A DNA stretch of 64,000 nucleotides from Miltoncostaea sp963703045 (lineage in GTDB: Bacteria; Actinomycetota; Thermoleophilia; Miltoncostaeales; Miltoncostaeaceae), in the NCBI GenBank assembly GCA_963703045.1, contig OY969782.1:1488001-1552000 (forward strand), read 5' to 3'. This document shows positions 7,567-15,505 of the stretch, piece after piece. Position 1 is the stretch's first letter; each line of letters begins with the position of its first letter. A model generated the notes under the pieces. It was given only the letters and a program-made list of their open reading frames with translations, made no database searches and was not told where the DNA came from. The position numbers and the translations under genes were made by a program.

Positions 7567-8428
7567 CGATGCGCTCCTCCCCGAGGGCGATGAGCTCCTC
7601 GATCTGCTCGAGGGTGTTGACGAGCCCCTTCGCGACCACGACGCCGTCGATCACATGGACCACGAAGGGGGCGCCGGGCACGCCGAAGCGGCGGAAGTCG
7701 TCGGCGCGGGAGCCCTCGTCAACGCGGTGCACGTCGAGGCCGTCGCGCTCGAGCGCGACGAGGGCGGGCTCGAGCTGGGCGCACAGGCGGCAGCCGGGCG
7801 ACGAGAACGCGACGAGCTCCGACCCGCGGCCGCGCAGCTCGTCGAGGGCGGGCACCGCGCCGCCGAGCGGCGGGCCCTCGTCGGCCAGCTCGAGGGCGGA
7901 GCGCGGGCCGAGGCGGGCCTCGAGCACCCCGACCTGGCGATAGAGCGCCAGCACGAGCACGGTCAGCGCGACGACCGCCAGCGCGAGCGCCGCGAGGCCG
8001 GCCCCGATCAGCGCACCCTCCGACGGCCAGGCACGGTCGAGCGCGCCGACGGCCACGAGCCCGCCGGCGACTGCCAGCGCGAGGGCGCGGACGACCAGCA
8101 GCGGGATCGGCCGCGGGCGGGTGCCGCCGAAGCAGCCGCACCCGGTGCGACGGCGGCCGCGTAGGCGCATGCCCGTGAGGGACGCCGCGAACGCCAGGCC
8201 GAGCAGCGCGACCCCGGCCCCGCCCGCGCGCGCGGCGGCCCCGGGGAGGAGCACGAGGACGGCGAGGGTCGCCTCCGCGCCCACCAGGGCCACGGCGGCG
8301 GGGGCCCGCAGGCGCGTGGGGACGCCGTGGTCGGCGACCGCCGCGACGAGGGCGCGGGGGTCACGCAGCTTGGCGAGCGCGGCGATGCCGAGCGTCGCCG
8401 CGACGATGATGCGGAGGGTCAGGTCCAC
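7550..8428 (-). CDS. MauE-like membrane protein fused to a thioredoxin domain
   Basis: 292 residues. Residues 1-165 form a MauE/DoxX-like bundle of about four to five helices (LRIIVAATLGIAALAKLRDP at the start, GCGCFGG at 96-102 with Cys97/Cys99). Residues 185-292 form a thioredoxin fold with C213-R-L-C216 (FSSPGCRLC) and a cis-Pro loop (GVPGAPFVV, Pro254). In mau clusters MauE (membrane) and MauD (thioredoxin-like) are both needed to form the six disulfides of the MADH beta chain. Here both activities are in one polypeptide directly upstream of a Cys-rich Tat substrate. GTG start 8428; a TACCGT -10 (8443-8438) lies 9 nt upstream. Confidence 0.85.
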   Translation of the reverse strand: MDLTLRIIVAATLGIAALAKLRDPRALVAAVADHGVPTRLRAPAAVALVGAEATLAVLVLLPGAAARAGGAGVALLGLAFAASLTGMRLRGRRRTGCGCFGGTRPRPIPLLVVRALALAVAGGLVAVGALDRAWPSEGALIGAGLAALALAVVALTVLVLALYRQVGVLEARLGPRSALELADEGPPLGGAVPALDELRGRGSELVAFSSPGCRLCAQLEPALVALERDGLDVHRVDEGSRADDFRRFGVPGAPFVVHVIDGVVVAKGLVNTLEQIEELIALGEERIGVATP

Positions 8429-8437
8429 CGGCGGCCG

Positions 8438-8443
8438 ACGGTA
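8438..8443 (-). promoter_or_regulatory. Candidate -10 box (TACCGT) for the Mau-like operon
   Basis: On the minus strand TACCGT ends 9 nt before the GTG at 8428, so the transcript would be leaderless or nearly so. The box overlaps the 3' end of the upstream DegV gene (stop at 8444). Confidence 0.3.
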
Positions 8444-9349
8444 TCAGCGCGTACGGCCGGTGCCGTCCCCATCGGTCTCGTCGTGGACGAAGGCCACCAC
8501 GAACGCCCCGGGCCCCGCGTGGGTACCCACGGTCGGCCCCACCTCGCCCGTGAGGGCCGTGACCGCCCGCGGACGCACCGCCGACACGAGCGCCTGCAGT
8601 TCGGGGACGATCTCGGGTCGCCGCGAGTGGCCGTAGGCCACGTGCAGCACGCGCCCGGGGTCGGAGTTGGCGACGACGAACTCCTCGATCGCGGGCAGCA
8701 CACGGTGGGCGCCCCGCACCCGCGAGTGCGGGGACACCTCCCCGTCGAGGATCTGGAGTATCGGCCGCACCCGCAGCAACGAGCCCGCCGCCGCCTGGGC
8801 GCGACCCACGCGGCCGCCCCGCTGCAGGTACTCGAGCGTCTCCAGGCTGAAGACGGCGCGGTGCGCGGCCGAGAGGCGGGCGACGAGCGCGGCGGCCTCG
8901 CCCGCCGTGGTGCCCCGCTCGAGCGCGGCCTGCAGACGCAGCGCGAGCAGACCGAGCGCGACGGTCACCGAACCACTCTCGATGACCGTCACCCGGTCGT
9001 CGGCGACGCGCGCGGCCACCTCGCGGATGGTGTCCACCGTCCCCGACAGGCGGCGCGACAGCGGCAGCACCAGCGCCGTCTCGTGGCTCGCCAGGGCGTC
9101 GCGCAGCACCTCCTCGATCACGATCGTCGAAGGCTGGGCGGTGGTCGGCAGCCGCTCGGCGCGCTCCAGGCGGGCGTAGAAGGCGGCCGCGTCGATGTCG
9201 ACGCCGTCGGCGAGGGTCTGCGTGCCGAAGGTCACCGGGATCGGGATGACGCGCCAGTTGGCGCGTCGCTCGGCGGCCGGGACGTCGCACGACGAATCGA
9301 GCACGAGCGCGGTGGTCGTGGCGTCGAGGCGGCGGGCGGGGTCGATCAC
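8444..9349 (-). CDS. DegV family fatty-acid-binding protein (FakB-like)
   Basis: GTG 9349 overlaps the DAK2 gene stop in a GTGA tetramer. 301 residues with DegV features: the D18-S-S-C-D phosphate/fatty-acid loop near the N-terminus, GVDIDAAAFYARLE, PLSRRLSGTVDTI, the EYLQRGGRVGRAQA motif and a C-terminal HAGPGAFVVAF. In Firmicutes, FakB binds a fatty acid so that FakA can phosphorylate it for membrane lipid synthesis. Overlap with a FakA-like gene strongly supports that partnership here. Confidence 0.9.
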   Translation of the reverse strand: MIDPARRLDATTTALVLDSSCDVPAAERRANWRVIPIPVTFGTQTLADGVDIDAAAFYARLERAERLPTTAQPSTIVIEEVLRDALASHETALVLPLSRRLSGTVDTIREVAARVADDRVTVIESGSVTVALGLLALRLQAALERGTTAGEAAALVARLSAAHRAVFSLETLEYLQRGGRVGRAQAAAGSLLRVRPILQILDGEVSPHSRVRGAHRVLPAIEEFVVANSDPGRVLHVAYGHSRRPEIVPELQALVSAVRPRAVTALTGEVGPTVGTHAGPGAFVVAFVHDETDGDGTGRTR

Positions 9350-10860
9350 TCGACGCCCACCGCGAGCGCCGGCGACGCCTGGCCGCCCTCGTGCGCCTCG
9401 ACCTCGATCGCGTCGTCGCCGGCGGCCGCGCGCACCCAGCCCTCGACGACCGCGGGATCGACGCCCGCCCCGCTCCCCACGAGCACCGTGACCAGCGACG
9501 GCCCGCGCGCCGCCAGCCGCGGCGCGAGCGCGGCGACGAGCGCGGGGCGCAGGGCCTCGCCCGCACCGTCCACCGCGAACCCGTCGACCGCGGCGGCCGT
9601 CGCGCGCAACCCGCGGGCGACCGTCGGCGCGTCGCCGGCCGGGTCGAACTCGACCAGCGCGGCCAGCAGCGCCGGCAGCGACGGGGCCTGCACGACCTGC
9701 GTGCCCGCGCGCGCCCCGGCCGCCCCGTGCGCGTCGGGCGCGTCGGGGTCGGTCACGAGCACGACGGCGCCGACCGACCCGATCCGGTCGCAGGCGGCGA
9801 CGATCGCCTGCCACCCGCCCCCGGGCGCCAGCGTCAGGGCGCCGAGGCCCGCCGCCAGCTCGCGCACGCCGCCGCCGTCGGCCACGACGATCGCCGCGCA
9901 GGCGTCCGGGGACGCGACGGGGCGCGAGAGCCGTGCCGAGCGGGCCGCCTCCTGGCGGCGCATGTCGTCCCAGCGCAGGTCGGCGACCGCGCCGACGGCC
10001 TCCGCCGCCGCGGCGGCCCGCTCGGGCGCGTCGGTGTGCACGTGCACCTTGGCCTGTGTCCCATCGCCCATCACGAGCAGGCTGTCACCGAGGCCGCGCA
10101 ACGATGCCTCGAGCGCCGCGAGGTCCATGTCCGCGCCCTCGACCAGGAAGCTCGTGCAGTAGCGGTAGCGAGAGGGCGGGTGGTCGGCGGCGGGCGGGCG
10201 GGGCCGCGCGGCGGCCGGCGCCGGCGGGGGCTCGCGACCCGCCAGCGCGGCCGCGAGGCCCTCCACCAGGATCGTGACGCCGAGCCCGCCGGAGTCGACG
10301 ACCCCGGCCTGGCGCAGCACCGGCAGCAGGTCGGTGGTCTCGCGCACCGCGACGCGGCCCCCCTCGAGGGCCGCCTCGAGGACCTCGGACGCCGCGGAGC
10401 CGGCCGCCTCGCCGGCCTCGGCCATGCGCCGCGCGACGGTCAGCATGGTGCCCTCCACCGGCGCGGGCACCGACGCGTAGGCCGCGTCGCTCGCCCCCCG
10501 CAGGGCGCGCGCCACCGCGGGCCCGTCGAGCGGCCCGCCCCCGCCGGCGAGCGCCGCGACCGCACCCCGCACGAGCTGCGACAGGATCATGCCGCTGTTG
10601 CCGCGGGCGCCGACGAGGGCGGCCCGGGTGAGGGCGGCGCAGCGCTCGGCGCGCGCCAGCCCGGCCGTCGCCACGGCGGCCTCCTCGACGGCGGCGGCGG
10701 TCAGCAGCATGTTGGTGCCGGTGTCGCCGTCGGCCACCGGGAAGACGTTGAGGTCGTTCACCTCGTCGACGCGGGCGGCGAGCGCGGCGCGGGCGCCGGC
10801 GAGGACGCGGGCGACGTCCTCCGCCGAGGCCGGGAGGGTCGCGCTGCGGGGGCCGCTCAT
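9346..10860 (-). CDS. DAK2 domain kinase (FakA-like fatty acid kinase)
   Basis: 504 residues. The N-terminal DhaL/DAK2 nucleotide domain has the Mg-ATP loop VFPVADGDTGTNM (Asp44, Asp46) and GARGNSGMILSQLVRG. A middle domain starts at RYRYCTSFLVEG with a GDGTQAKVHVHTD motif, and the C-terminal domain ends DAIEVEAHEGGQ. This three-part build is that of FakA/YloV rather than of dihydroxyacetone kinase. ATG 10860 has no Shine-Dalgarno, but a TAGTGT -10 box ends exactly 7 nt upstream, indicating a leaderless mRNA. The downstream DegV gene overlaps by 4 nt. Confidence 0.9.
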   Translation of the reverse strand: MSGPRSATLPASAEDVARVLAGARAALAARVDEVNDLNVFPVADGDTGTNMLLTAAAVEEAAVATAGLARAERCAALTRAALVGARGNSGMILSQLVRGAVAALAGGGGPLDGPAVARALRGASDAAYASVPAPVEGTMLTVARRMAEAGEAAGSAASEVLEAALEGGRVAVRETTDLLPVLRQAGVVDSGGLGVTILVEGLAAALAGREPPPAPAAARPRPPAADHPPSRYRYCTSFLVEGADMDLAALEASLRGLGDSLLVMGDGTQAKVHVHTDAPERAAAAAEAVGAVADLRWDDMRRQEAARSARLSRPVASPDACAAIVVADGGGVRELAAGLGALTLAPGGGWQAIVAACDRIGSVGAVVLVTDPDAPDAHGAAGARAGTQVVQAPSLPALLAALVEFDPAGDAPTVARGLRATAAAVDGFAVDGAGEALRPALVAALAPRLAARGPSLVTVLVGSGAGVDPAVVEGWVRAAAGDDAIEVEAHEGGQASPALAVGVE

Positions 10861-10867
10861 CGCGTTG

Positions 10868-10873
10868 ACACTA
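10868..10873 (-). promoter_or_regulatory. Leaderless -10 box (TAGTGT) of the DAK2-DegV operon
   Basis: Minus-strand TAGTGT, then 7 nt (CAACGCG), then ATG. Transcription would begin at or next to the start codon. The box supports this ATG as the true start. Confidence 0.5.
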
Positions 10874-10880
10874 CCCCGGC

Positions 10881-11918
10881 TCAGAACAGGGTGAGCTGCC
10901 GCTCGGCGCTCAGGCCGGAGACCCCGACACCCATCAGCCGCAGCGGGCCGGCGCGCTCGTCGAGCGCCCGGCGCAGCAGCGCGCAGGCCGTCCCCTGGAT
11001 GAACGCCTCGTCGTCGGTCGCGGCACGCACCGTCCAGCCGCGGGTGACGGTCGAGAAGTCGGCGTACCGCAGCTTGAGGGTCACGGTGCGGGCCGCGCGC
11101 TCGCGGCGCCGCAGCACCACGGCGACGCGCGCGGCGAGCTCGCGCGCGATCTGCTCGAGCTGCGCGCCGTCGCGCACGTCGGTCGCGAAGGTGCGCTCGG
11201 ACGAGATCGAGACCCGCTCGGCCGGCACCGACTCGACGCGGCGGGGATCGACACCGTTGGCCCGGCGGCGCAGGTCGTCGCCGTTGCGGCCGCCCGCGAC
11301 CGCGGCGAGGCCGTCGTCGTCGAGCGCCGCCAGCTCGCCGATGAGCGTGATCCCCCCGGCGCGGAGGCGCTCCTCGGTGCGCGGCCCGACCCCGGGGAGG
11401 GCGCGCACGGGAAGGGGCGCGAGGAAGGCCGCCTCGTCGCCCGGCGCGACGACGGTCACGCCACCCGGCTTGTCGTGGTCGGAGGCCACCTTCGCCACCA
11501 CCTTGCAGGTGGCGACCCCGAGCGAGCACGACAGCCGCACGTCGCGCGCCACCGCGGCGCGCACGGCCTCGGCCGCCGCGCCGGCGTCGTCGTCGGGCAG
11601 CTCCAGGTAGCCCTCGTCGAGGCCGAGTACCTCGACGGCGGACGACATCGTGCGCACGAGCTCCCAGACCCGCGCCGACCACTCGCGGTAGTGGGCGATG
11701 TCGGGCGGTACGACGACCAGATCGGGGCAGCGGCGCAGGGCCTCGGCGGCGCTCATCGCCGAGCGGATGCCGAACCGGCGGGCGGCGTAGTTGGCCGTCG
11801 CGACCACGCCCCGGCCGTGCGGATCGCCCCCCACGATGATCGGGCGGCCGCGCAGCTCCGGGTGCCGGTGCATCTCCACGGCCGCGAAGAACGCGTCGAT
11901 GTCCAGGTGTGCGATCAC
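10881..11918 (-). CDS. dinB: DNA polymerase IV (Y family)
   Basis: 345 residues, the usual length. Catalytic carboxylates are Asp6/Asp8 (HLDIDAFFAAVE) and Asp101-Glu102 (LGLDEGYLEL). The helix-hairpin-helix LPGVGPRTEERL lies in the thumb, the little finger follows, and the C-terminal QLTLF is a beta-clamp-binding motif. It copies damaged DNA with low fidelity. GTG start 11918; a TACCCT -10 (11941-11936) would give a leader of about 10 nt. No LexA box was recognised. It ends 20 bp before the DAK2 start on the same strand. Confidence 0.95.
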   Translation of the reverse strand: MIAHLDIDAFFAAVEMHRHPELRGRPIIVGGDPHGRGVVATANYAARRFGIRSAMSAAEALRRCPDLVVVPPDIAHYREWSARVWELVRTMSSAVEVLGLDEGYLELPDDDAGAAAEAVRAAVARDVRLSCSLGVATCKVVAKVASDHDKPGGVTVVAPGDEAAFLAPLPVRALPGVGPRTEERLRAGGITLIGELAALDDDGLAAVAGGRNGDDLRRRANGVDPRRVESVPAERVSISSERTFATDVRDGAQLEQIARELAARVAVVLRRRERAARTVTLKLRYADFSTVTRGWTVRAATDDEAFIQGTACALLRRALDERAGPLRLMGVGVSGLSAERQLTLF

Positions 11919-11935
11919 GGCCGCGGTCGCCAGGG

Positions 11936-11941
11936 AGGGTA
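11936..11941 (-). promoter_or_regulatory. Candidate -10 box (TACCCT) for dinB
   Basis: Minus-strand TACCCT, 17 nt before the GTG start. It matches the TANNNT consensus of the window; no -35 was recognised. Confidence 0.35.
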
Positions 11942-11970
11942 GCGGGCAGCGCGGAGGTCGCGGGCGGGCG

Positions 11971-12450
11971 TCAGCCCCCGCCGTCGGCGGCGGCCCGCAG
12001 GGCGGCGATGTCGAGCTTGGACATGGCGAGCATCGCCTCCGTCGCCCGCCGGACGCGTTCGGGGTCGGGGTCGGAGAAGAGCTCGCCCATGCCCGCGGGG
12101 ATGACCTGCCAGGACAGCCCGTAACGGTCCTTCAGCCATCCGCACCGGCTCTCGCTGCCGCCGTCGGTCAGGGCCTCCCAGAGGCGGTCGAGCTCGTCCT
12201 GGGTGTCGCAGGTGATCTGGAACGAGATGGCCTCGTCGAAGGTGAACTGCGGGCCCCCGTTGATGGCCGTGAAGCGCCGGCCCCCGAGCTCGAACTCCAC
12301 CATCATCGCCATCCCCGCCGGCCGGGGACCGGCCTCGGTGTACCGGCTCACGCTCACGATGCGCGAGTCGTCGAAGACCGACACGTAGAAGGCGGCCGCC
12401 TCCTCGGCCTCGGTGTCGAACCACAGGCTGGGCGTGATCGCATGGCGCAT
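11971..12450 (-). CDS. VOC superfamily protein (PhnB/3-demethylubiquinone methyltransferase-like)
   Basis: 159 residues from ATG 12450, which has GGAG 8 nt upstream. ITPSLWFDTEAEEAAAFY starts a glyoxalase-like beta-alpha-beta module, followed by FTAINGGPQFTFDEAISF, DTQDELDRLWEAL and CGWLKDRYGLSWQVIP. These are hallmarks of the PhnB-like VOC family that is often annotated as 3-demethylubiquinone-9 methyltransferase without evidence. The C-terminal RATEAMLAMSKLDIAAL is also typical. The substrate is unknown. A TACGAT -10 lies about 33 nt upstream, divergent from the addB-like promoter. Confidence 0.85.
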   Translation of the reverse strand: MRHAITPSLWFDTEAEEAAAFYVSVFDDSRIVSVSRYTEAGPRPAGMAMMVEFELGGRRFTAINGGPQFTFDEAISFQITCDTQDELDRLWEALTDGGSESRCGWLKDRYGLSWQVIPAGMGELFSDPDPERVRRATEAMLAMSKLDIAALRAAADGGG

Positions 12451-12483
12451 GCGGGTCTCCTCGTCGGCGGACCGGTCCGGCCG

Positions 12484-12489
12484 ATCGTA
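12484..12489 (-). promoter_or_regulatory. Candidate -10 box (TACGAT) for the VOC gene
   Basis: Minus-strand TACGAT about 33 nt before the ATG, leaving a short leader with the GGAG ribosome binding site. Confidence 0.35.
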
Positions 12490-12528
12490 TGCCCGCCACG
12501 CGCGCGGCGGGGCGTCCGCCCCCCGGGG

Positions 12529-12534
12529 TACCGT
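12529..12534 (+). promoter_or_regulatory. Leaderless -10 box (TACCGT) for the AddB-like gene
   Basis: TACCGT is followed by 7 nt and then GTG 12542. It fixes GTG 12542 as the start rather than GTG 12533, which would overlap the -10 box. Confidence 0.45.
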
Positions 12535-12541
12535 GAACGGC

Positions 12542-15505
12542 GTGAGCGCGACCGCCCCGTCCCGGGAGGCCATGCTCGACGCGATCGCCGCCGGACGCCG
12601 GGCGGATCCGCTCGCGCCGGTCACGGTCATCTGCCCGTCCCACCTGGCCGCCCTGCAGATGCGCCGGGCCCTCGCCGAGCGGGGCCCCTACGCGGCGGTG
12701 CGGTTCGAGACGCTGCCGCGCCTGGCCGAGCTGCTCGGAGCGGGCCGCCTGGCCGCCGCCGGGCGCCGGCCGCTCGCCCGACCGATCGGCGACCACCTGG
12801 CGGAGCGGGTCGCGGAGGGGGCGCGTCCGCCCCTGTCGCCGATCGCCGGCCTGCCGGGCTTCGGGCGCGCGCTGCGGCGACTGTTCGCGCGGCTGCGCCG
12901 CGGAGGGCTGCGGGGCGGCGAGCCGCTGCCGGACGCCGTCACGAGCGCGCACCTGGCCGAGGTGATGCGGCTCTACGCCCTCTGGCGCGAGGCGATCGCC
13001 GGCTTCTACGACGAGGACGACCTGCTCGACGCGGCGGCCGACGCCGTCGACGACGACCCCGCCCTCGCCGCCGAGCTCGGCGTCGTGCACCTGGTGCCGC
13101 CGGGTCCGCGCTCGGCGGCCGGCGCGCGCCTGCTCGCGGCGCTCGGGCGCGCGCGCGGGGGCGTGGCGTGGGCCGCCGAGCCCGCGGCGACGGACGACGT
13201 GCGCCTGGTGCTGGCCCCCGACCGCGCGAGCGAGGCGCGCGAGGCCGTCCGGGCGGTGCTGGTGGCCCTGGGAGAGGGCGTGGCGCTGCACGAGATCGCG
13301 GTGCTCCACGGCGCCGACCCCGGCTACGCGCGCCCGCTGCGGGAGGCCATGGCCGCCGCCGGGGTGCCGGCCGTCGCGATGCCCGGCCTGCCGCTGGTCG
13401 AGACGCCCGCGGGCCGCGGCGTGCTCGCCCTGCTCGGGATCGCGCTCGAGGACCTGTCGCGTACCGCGTTCATCGACGCCCTCGGCCTGGCCCCGATGCG
13501 CCGCGAGCTGCCCGCCTCGGCCGGCACCGCGCGCGTGCGGCTCGGCCGCTGGGACCGGCACTCGCGGGCGGCCGGCATCACCCACGGCATCGGCCGCTGG
13601 CGCGACGGCCTGCGCGCCCTCAACGAGGACCGCGCGCAGCAGATCGCCGACGCCGCCCGCGAGGGCTCCGACCGCGGGTGGCTGCAGGACGAGATCGACG
13701 AGGCGGACGAGCTGCTCGCGGTGGTCGAGGCGCTCTGGGACCGCCTCGTCGAGCTGCGCGCGGAGATGCCGGCCGCCGACTTCCTGCGGCGCCTGGGCGC
13801 GCTCGTGCGCGACTACCTCGACCCGGCCGCGGCGGGCATGGCCGAGGTGCAGGCCGAGATCGAGCGCCTCGGGACGATCGACGCGGTCGGCGGCACGTTC
13901 TCGCTCACCCGCTTCCACCGGGCGCTGCGCGTCAACCTCGAGGCGGCGTCGATCCGCGAGGGCCGCTCGGGCGAGGGGGTGCTGATCGCCGAACACGGGG
14001 CGGCGGCCGGGCTGCGCTTCGCCCGGGTCGTGCTCTGCGGCGCCGCCGAGGGCCTCTTGCCGGCCGGCCCGGGCACGGACGCGCTGGTGCCCGACGCGGC
14101 CTGGGCGGCCCTGCGGGGGGCCGGGTACCCGCTGGTGGAGGACGCGGCGCTGCGGGTGGAGCGTCGGCACGCGGCCGCCGAACGCGCCGCGGCCTGCGGC
14201 GGCGCGGTCGTGATGACCTGCCCGCTCTACGAGGGCGCGGGCGCCCACGACCACTACCCGTCACCCCTCATGCTGGCGGCCGCCCAGCGGTGCGATCCGT
14301 CGGTCGCGACGGCGACCGCGCTGCGCGGGCACGGGGCCACGGCGTGGCTCGCGCGCGCGCCCTCGCCGCTCGCCGCACAGCTCGCCGGCCCGGCGATCGA
14401 CGCCTGGGAGTCGGGGCTGCGTGACGCCGTGGCGCGGGTGCAGAGCGGGGCGCCGGCGCCCGCCGACGATCCGCTCGCGCGGCCGCTGGCGATGCTGCGC
14501 GCCCGCCGGGGCGCGACCCTGAGCGAGTGGGACGGCAACCTCGGCGCGCTCGTCGCGCCCGAGTGGATGCGGGTGCCGCCGGTCGTCTCGCCGACCCGGC
14601 TCGAGACCTACGGCCGGTGCGGCTTCCGCTTCCTCATGTCGTCGCTGCTGGGCCTGCGGGTGCCCGAGGAGCCCGGCGACGTCGAGACGATCGACCCCCT
14701 CACACGCGGCAACCTGATGCACCGCACCCTCGAGGACTTCTTCCGCGAGCAGGGGGCGACGGGACGCCCGGGGGTGCGCGAGGGGTGGACCGCCTCTGAC
14801 AACGCGCGCGCGCAGGAGATCCTGACCGGCCACCTCGCGGAGGTGCGACGGCGCGGGCGGGGCGGGGTGGCGGTGCTCTCGCGGCAGGACGAGCGCGCCC
14901 TGCGGGCCGACCTGTCGCGGTTCATGGCCGCCGACGAGGCCTTCCGTCGCACGACGGGCGCGGTGCCCCACCGTTTCGAAGAGCCGATGGCCGCCGCGGG
15001 GCCGGGGGGGCAGCGCTTCCGCGGGTACATCGACCGCATCGACCGCGACCCGGCGACGGGTCGCCTCTGGATCATCGACTACAAGACCGGCAGGGCCGAC
15101 CCGCTCGACGAGGACGACCCCCTCGACGGTGGCCGCCGGCTGCAGCTGCCGGTGTACCTCCTCGCCGCCGGCGGCGCCCCGGCGAGTGCCGCGTACTGGT
15201 ACATCTCCGCCGGCGGCGGGTTCGGGATGACCGTGTACGAGGCCGACGCGGGCGCCGATGCGCGCTTCGCGCAGACCCTCGAGGCCATCGCCGGAGGCGT
15301 CGCGGCGGGCTCCTTCCCCGCGGTCCCCGGCGAGTTCGACGAGCACTGGGGCGAGTTCGCCAACTGCGGGCGCTGCGACTTCACGCGGATCTGCACGCGC
15401 TCGCGCGGGGAGGAGTACGTGCGCAAGTCCGCCGACGCCGGCGCGTTGCCGTGGGCCGGAGTGGGGGCCGTCGCCGCGCCGACGGGGCCGGAGGCGGCCG
15501 GGTGA
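12542..15505 (+). CDS. AddB-like PD-(D/E)XK nuclease with Fe-S cysteines
   Basis: 987 residues. The N-terminus resembles the inactivated helicase half of AddB/RecC-type proteins: an ICPSHLAALQMRRAL segment takes the place of a Walker A loop, and no GxGKT is present. The C-terminal RecB-type nuclease has GYIDRIDRDPATG followed by D846-Y-K848-TG. Four cysteines (693, then C942-x2-C945-x5-C951) reproduce the iron-sulfur staple of AddB and Cas4 nucleases. It should act with the next gene in double-strand break resection. It overlaps that gene by a GTGA tetramer (15502-15505). Confidence 0.88.
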   Translation: MSATAPSREAMLDAIAAGRRADPLAPVTVICPSHLAALQMRRALAERGPYAAVRFETLPRLAELLGAGRLAAAGRRPLARPIGDHLAERVAEGARPPLSPIAGLPGFGRALRRLFARLRRGGLRGGEPLPDAVTSAHLAEVMRLYALWREAIAGFYDEDDLLDAAADAVDDDPALAAELGVVHLVPPGPRSAAGARLLAALGRARGGVAWAAEPAATDDVRLVLAPDRASEAREAVRAVLVALGEGVALHEIAVLHGADPGYARPLREAMAAAGVPAVAMPGLPLVETPAGRGVLALLGIALEDLSRTAFIDALGLAPMRRELPASAGTARVRLGRWDRHSRAAGITHGIGRWRDGLRALNEDRAQQIADAAREGSDRGWLQDEIDEADELLAVVEALWDRLVELRAEMPAADFLRRLGALVRDYLDPAAAGMAEVQAEIERLGTIDAVGGTFSLTRFHRALRVNLEAASIREGRSGEGVLIAEHGAAAGLRFARVVLCGAAEGLLPAGPGTDALVPDAAWAALRGAGYPLVEDAALRVERRHAAAERAAACGGAVVMTCPLYEGAGAHDHYPSPLMLAAAQRCDPSVATATALRGHGATAWLARAPSPLAAQLAGPAIDAWESGLRDAVARVQSGAPAPADDPLARPLAMLRARRGATLSEWDGNLGALVAPEWMRVPPVVSPTRLETYGRCGFRFLMSSLLGLRVPEEPGDVETIDPLTRGNLMHRTLEDFFREQGATGRPGVREGWTASDNARAQEILTGHLAEVRRRGRGGVAVLSRQDERALRADLSRFMAADEAFRRTTGAVPHRFEEPMAAAGPGGQRFRGYIDRIDRDPATGRLWIIDYKTGRADPLDEDDPLDGGRRLQLPVYLLAAGGAPASAAYWYISAGGGFGMTVYEADAGADARFAQTLEAIAGGVAAGSFPAVPGEFDEHWGEFANCGRCDFTRICTRSRGEEYVRKSADAGALPWAGVGAVAAPTGPEAAG

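Noticed and set aside
9346..10860. Dihydroxyacetone kinase subunit
   Set aside because: No DhaK or DhaM partner. The three-domain length and the overlapping DegV gene fit FakA instead.
11971..12450. True 3-demethylubiquinone methyltransferase
   Set aside because: No SAM-binding motif; it is a VOC-fold PhnB-like protein despite the common database label.
11791..14424. Open frame of 877 codons overlapping dinB, the VOC gene and the AddB-like gene
   Set aside because: The translation is Arg/Pro/Gly/Ala-rich without domains, while the AddB-like frame carries family motifs.
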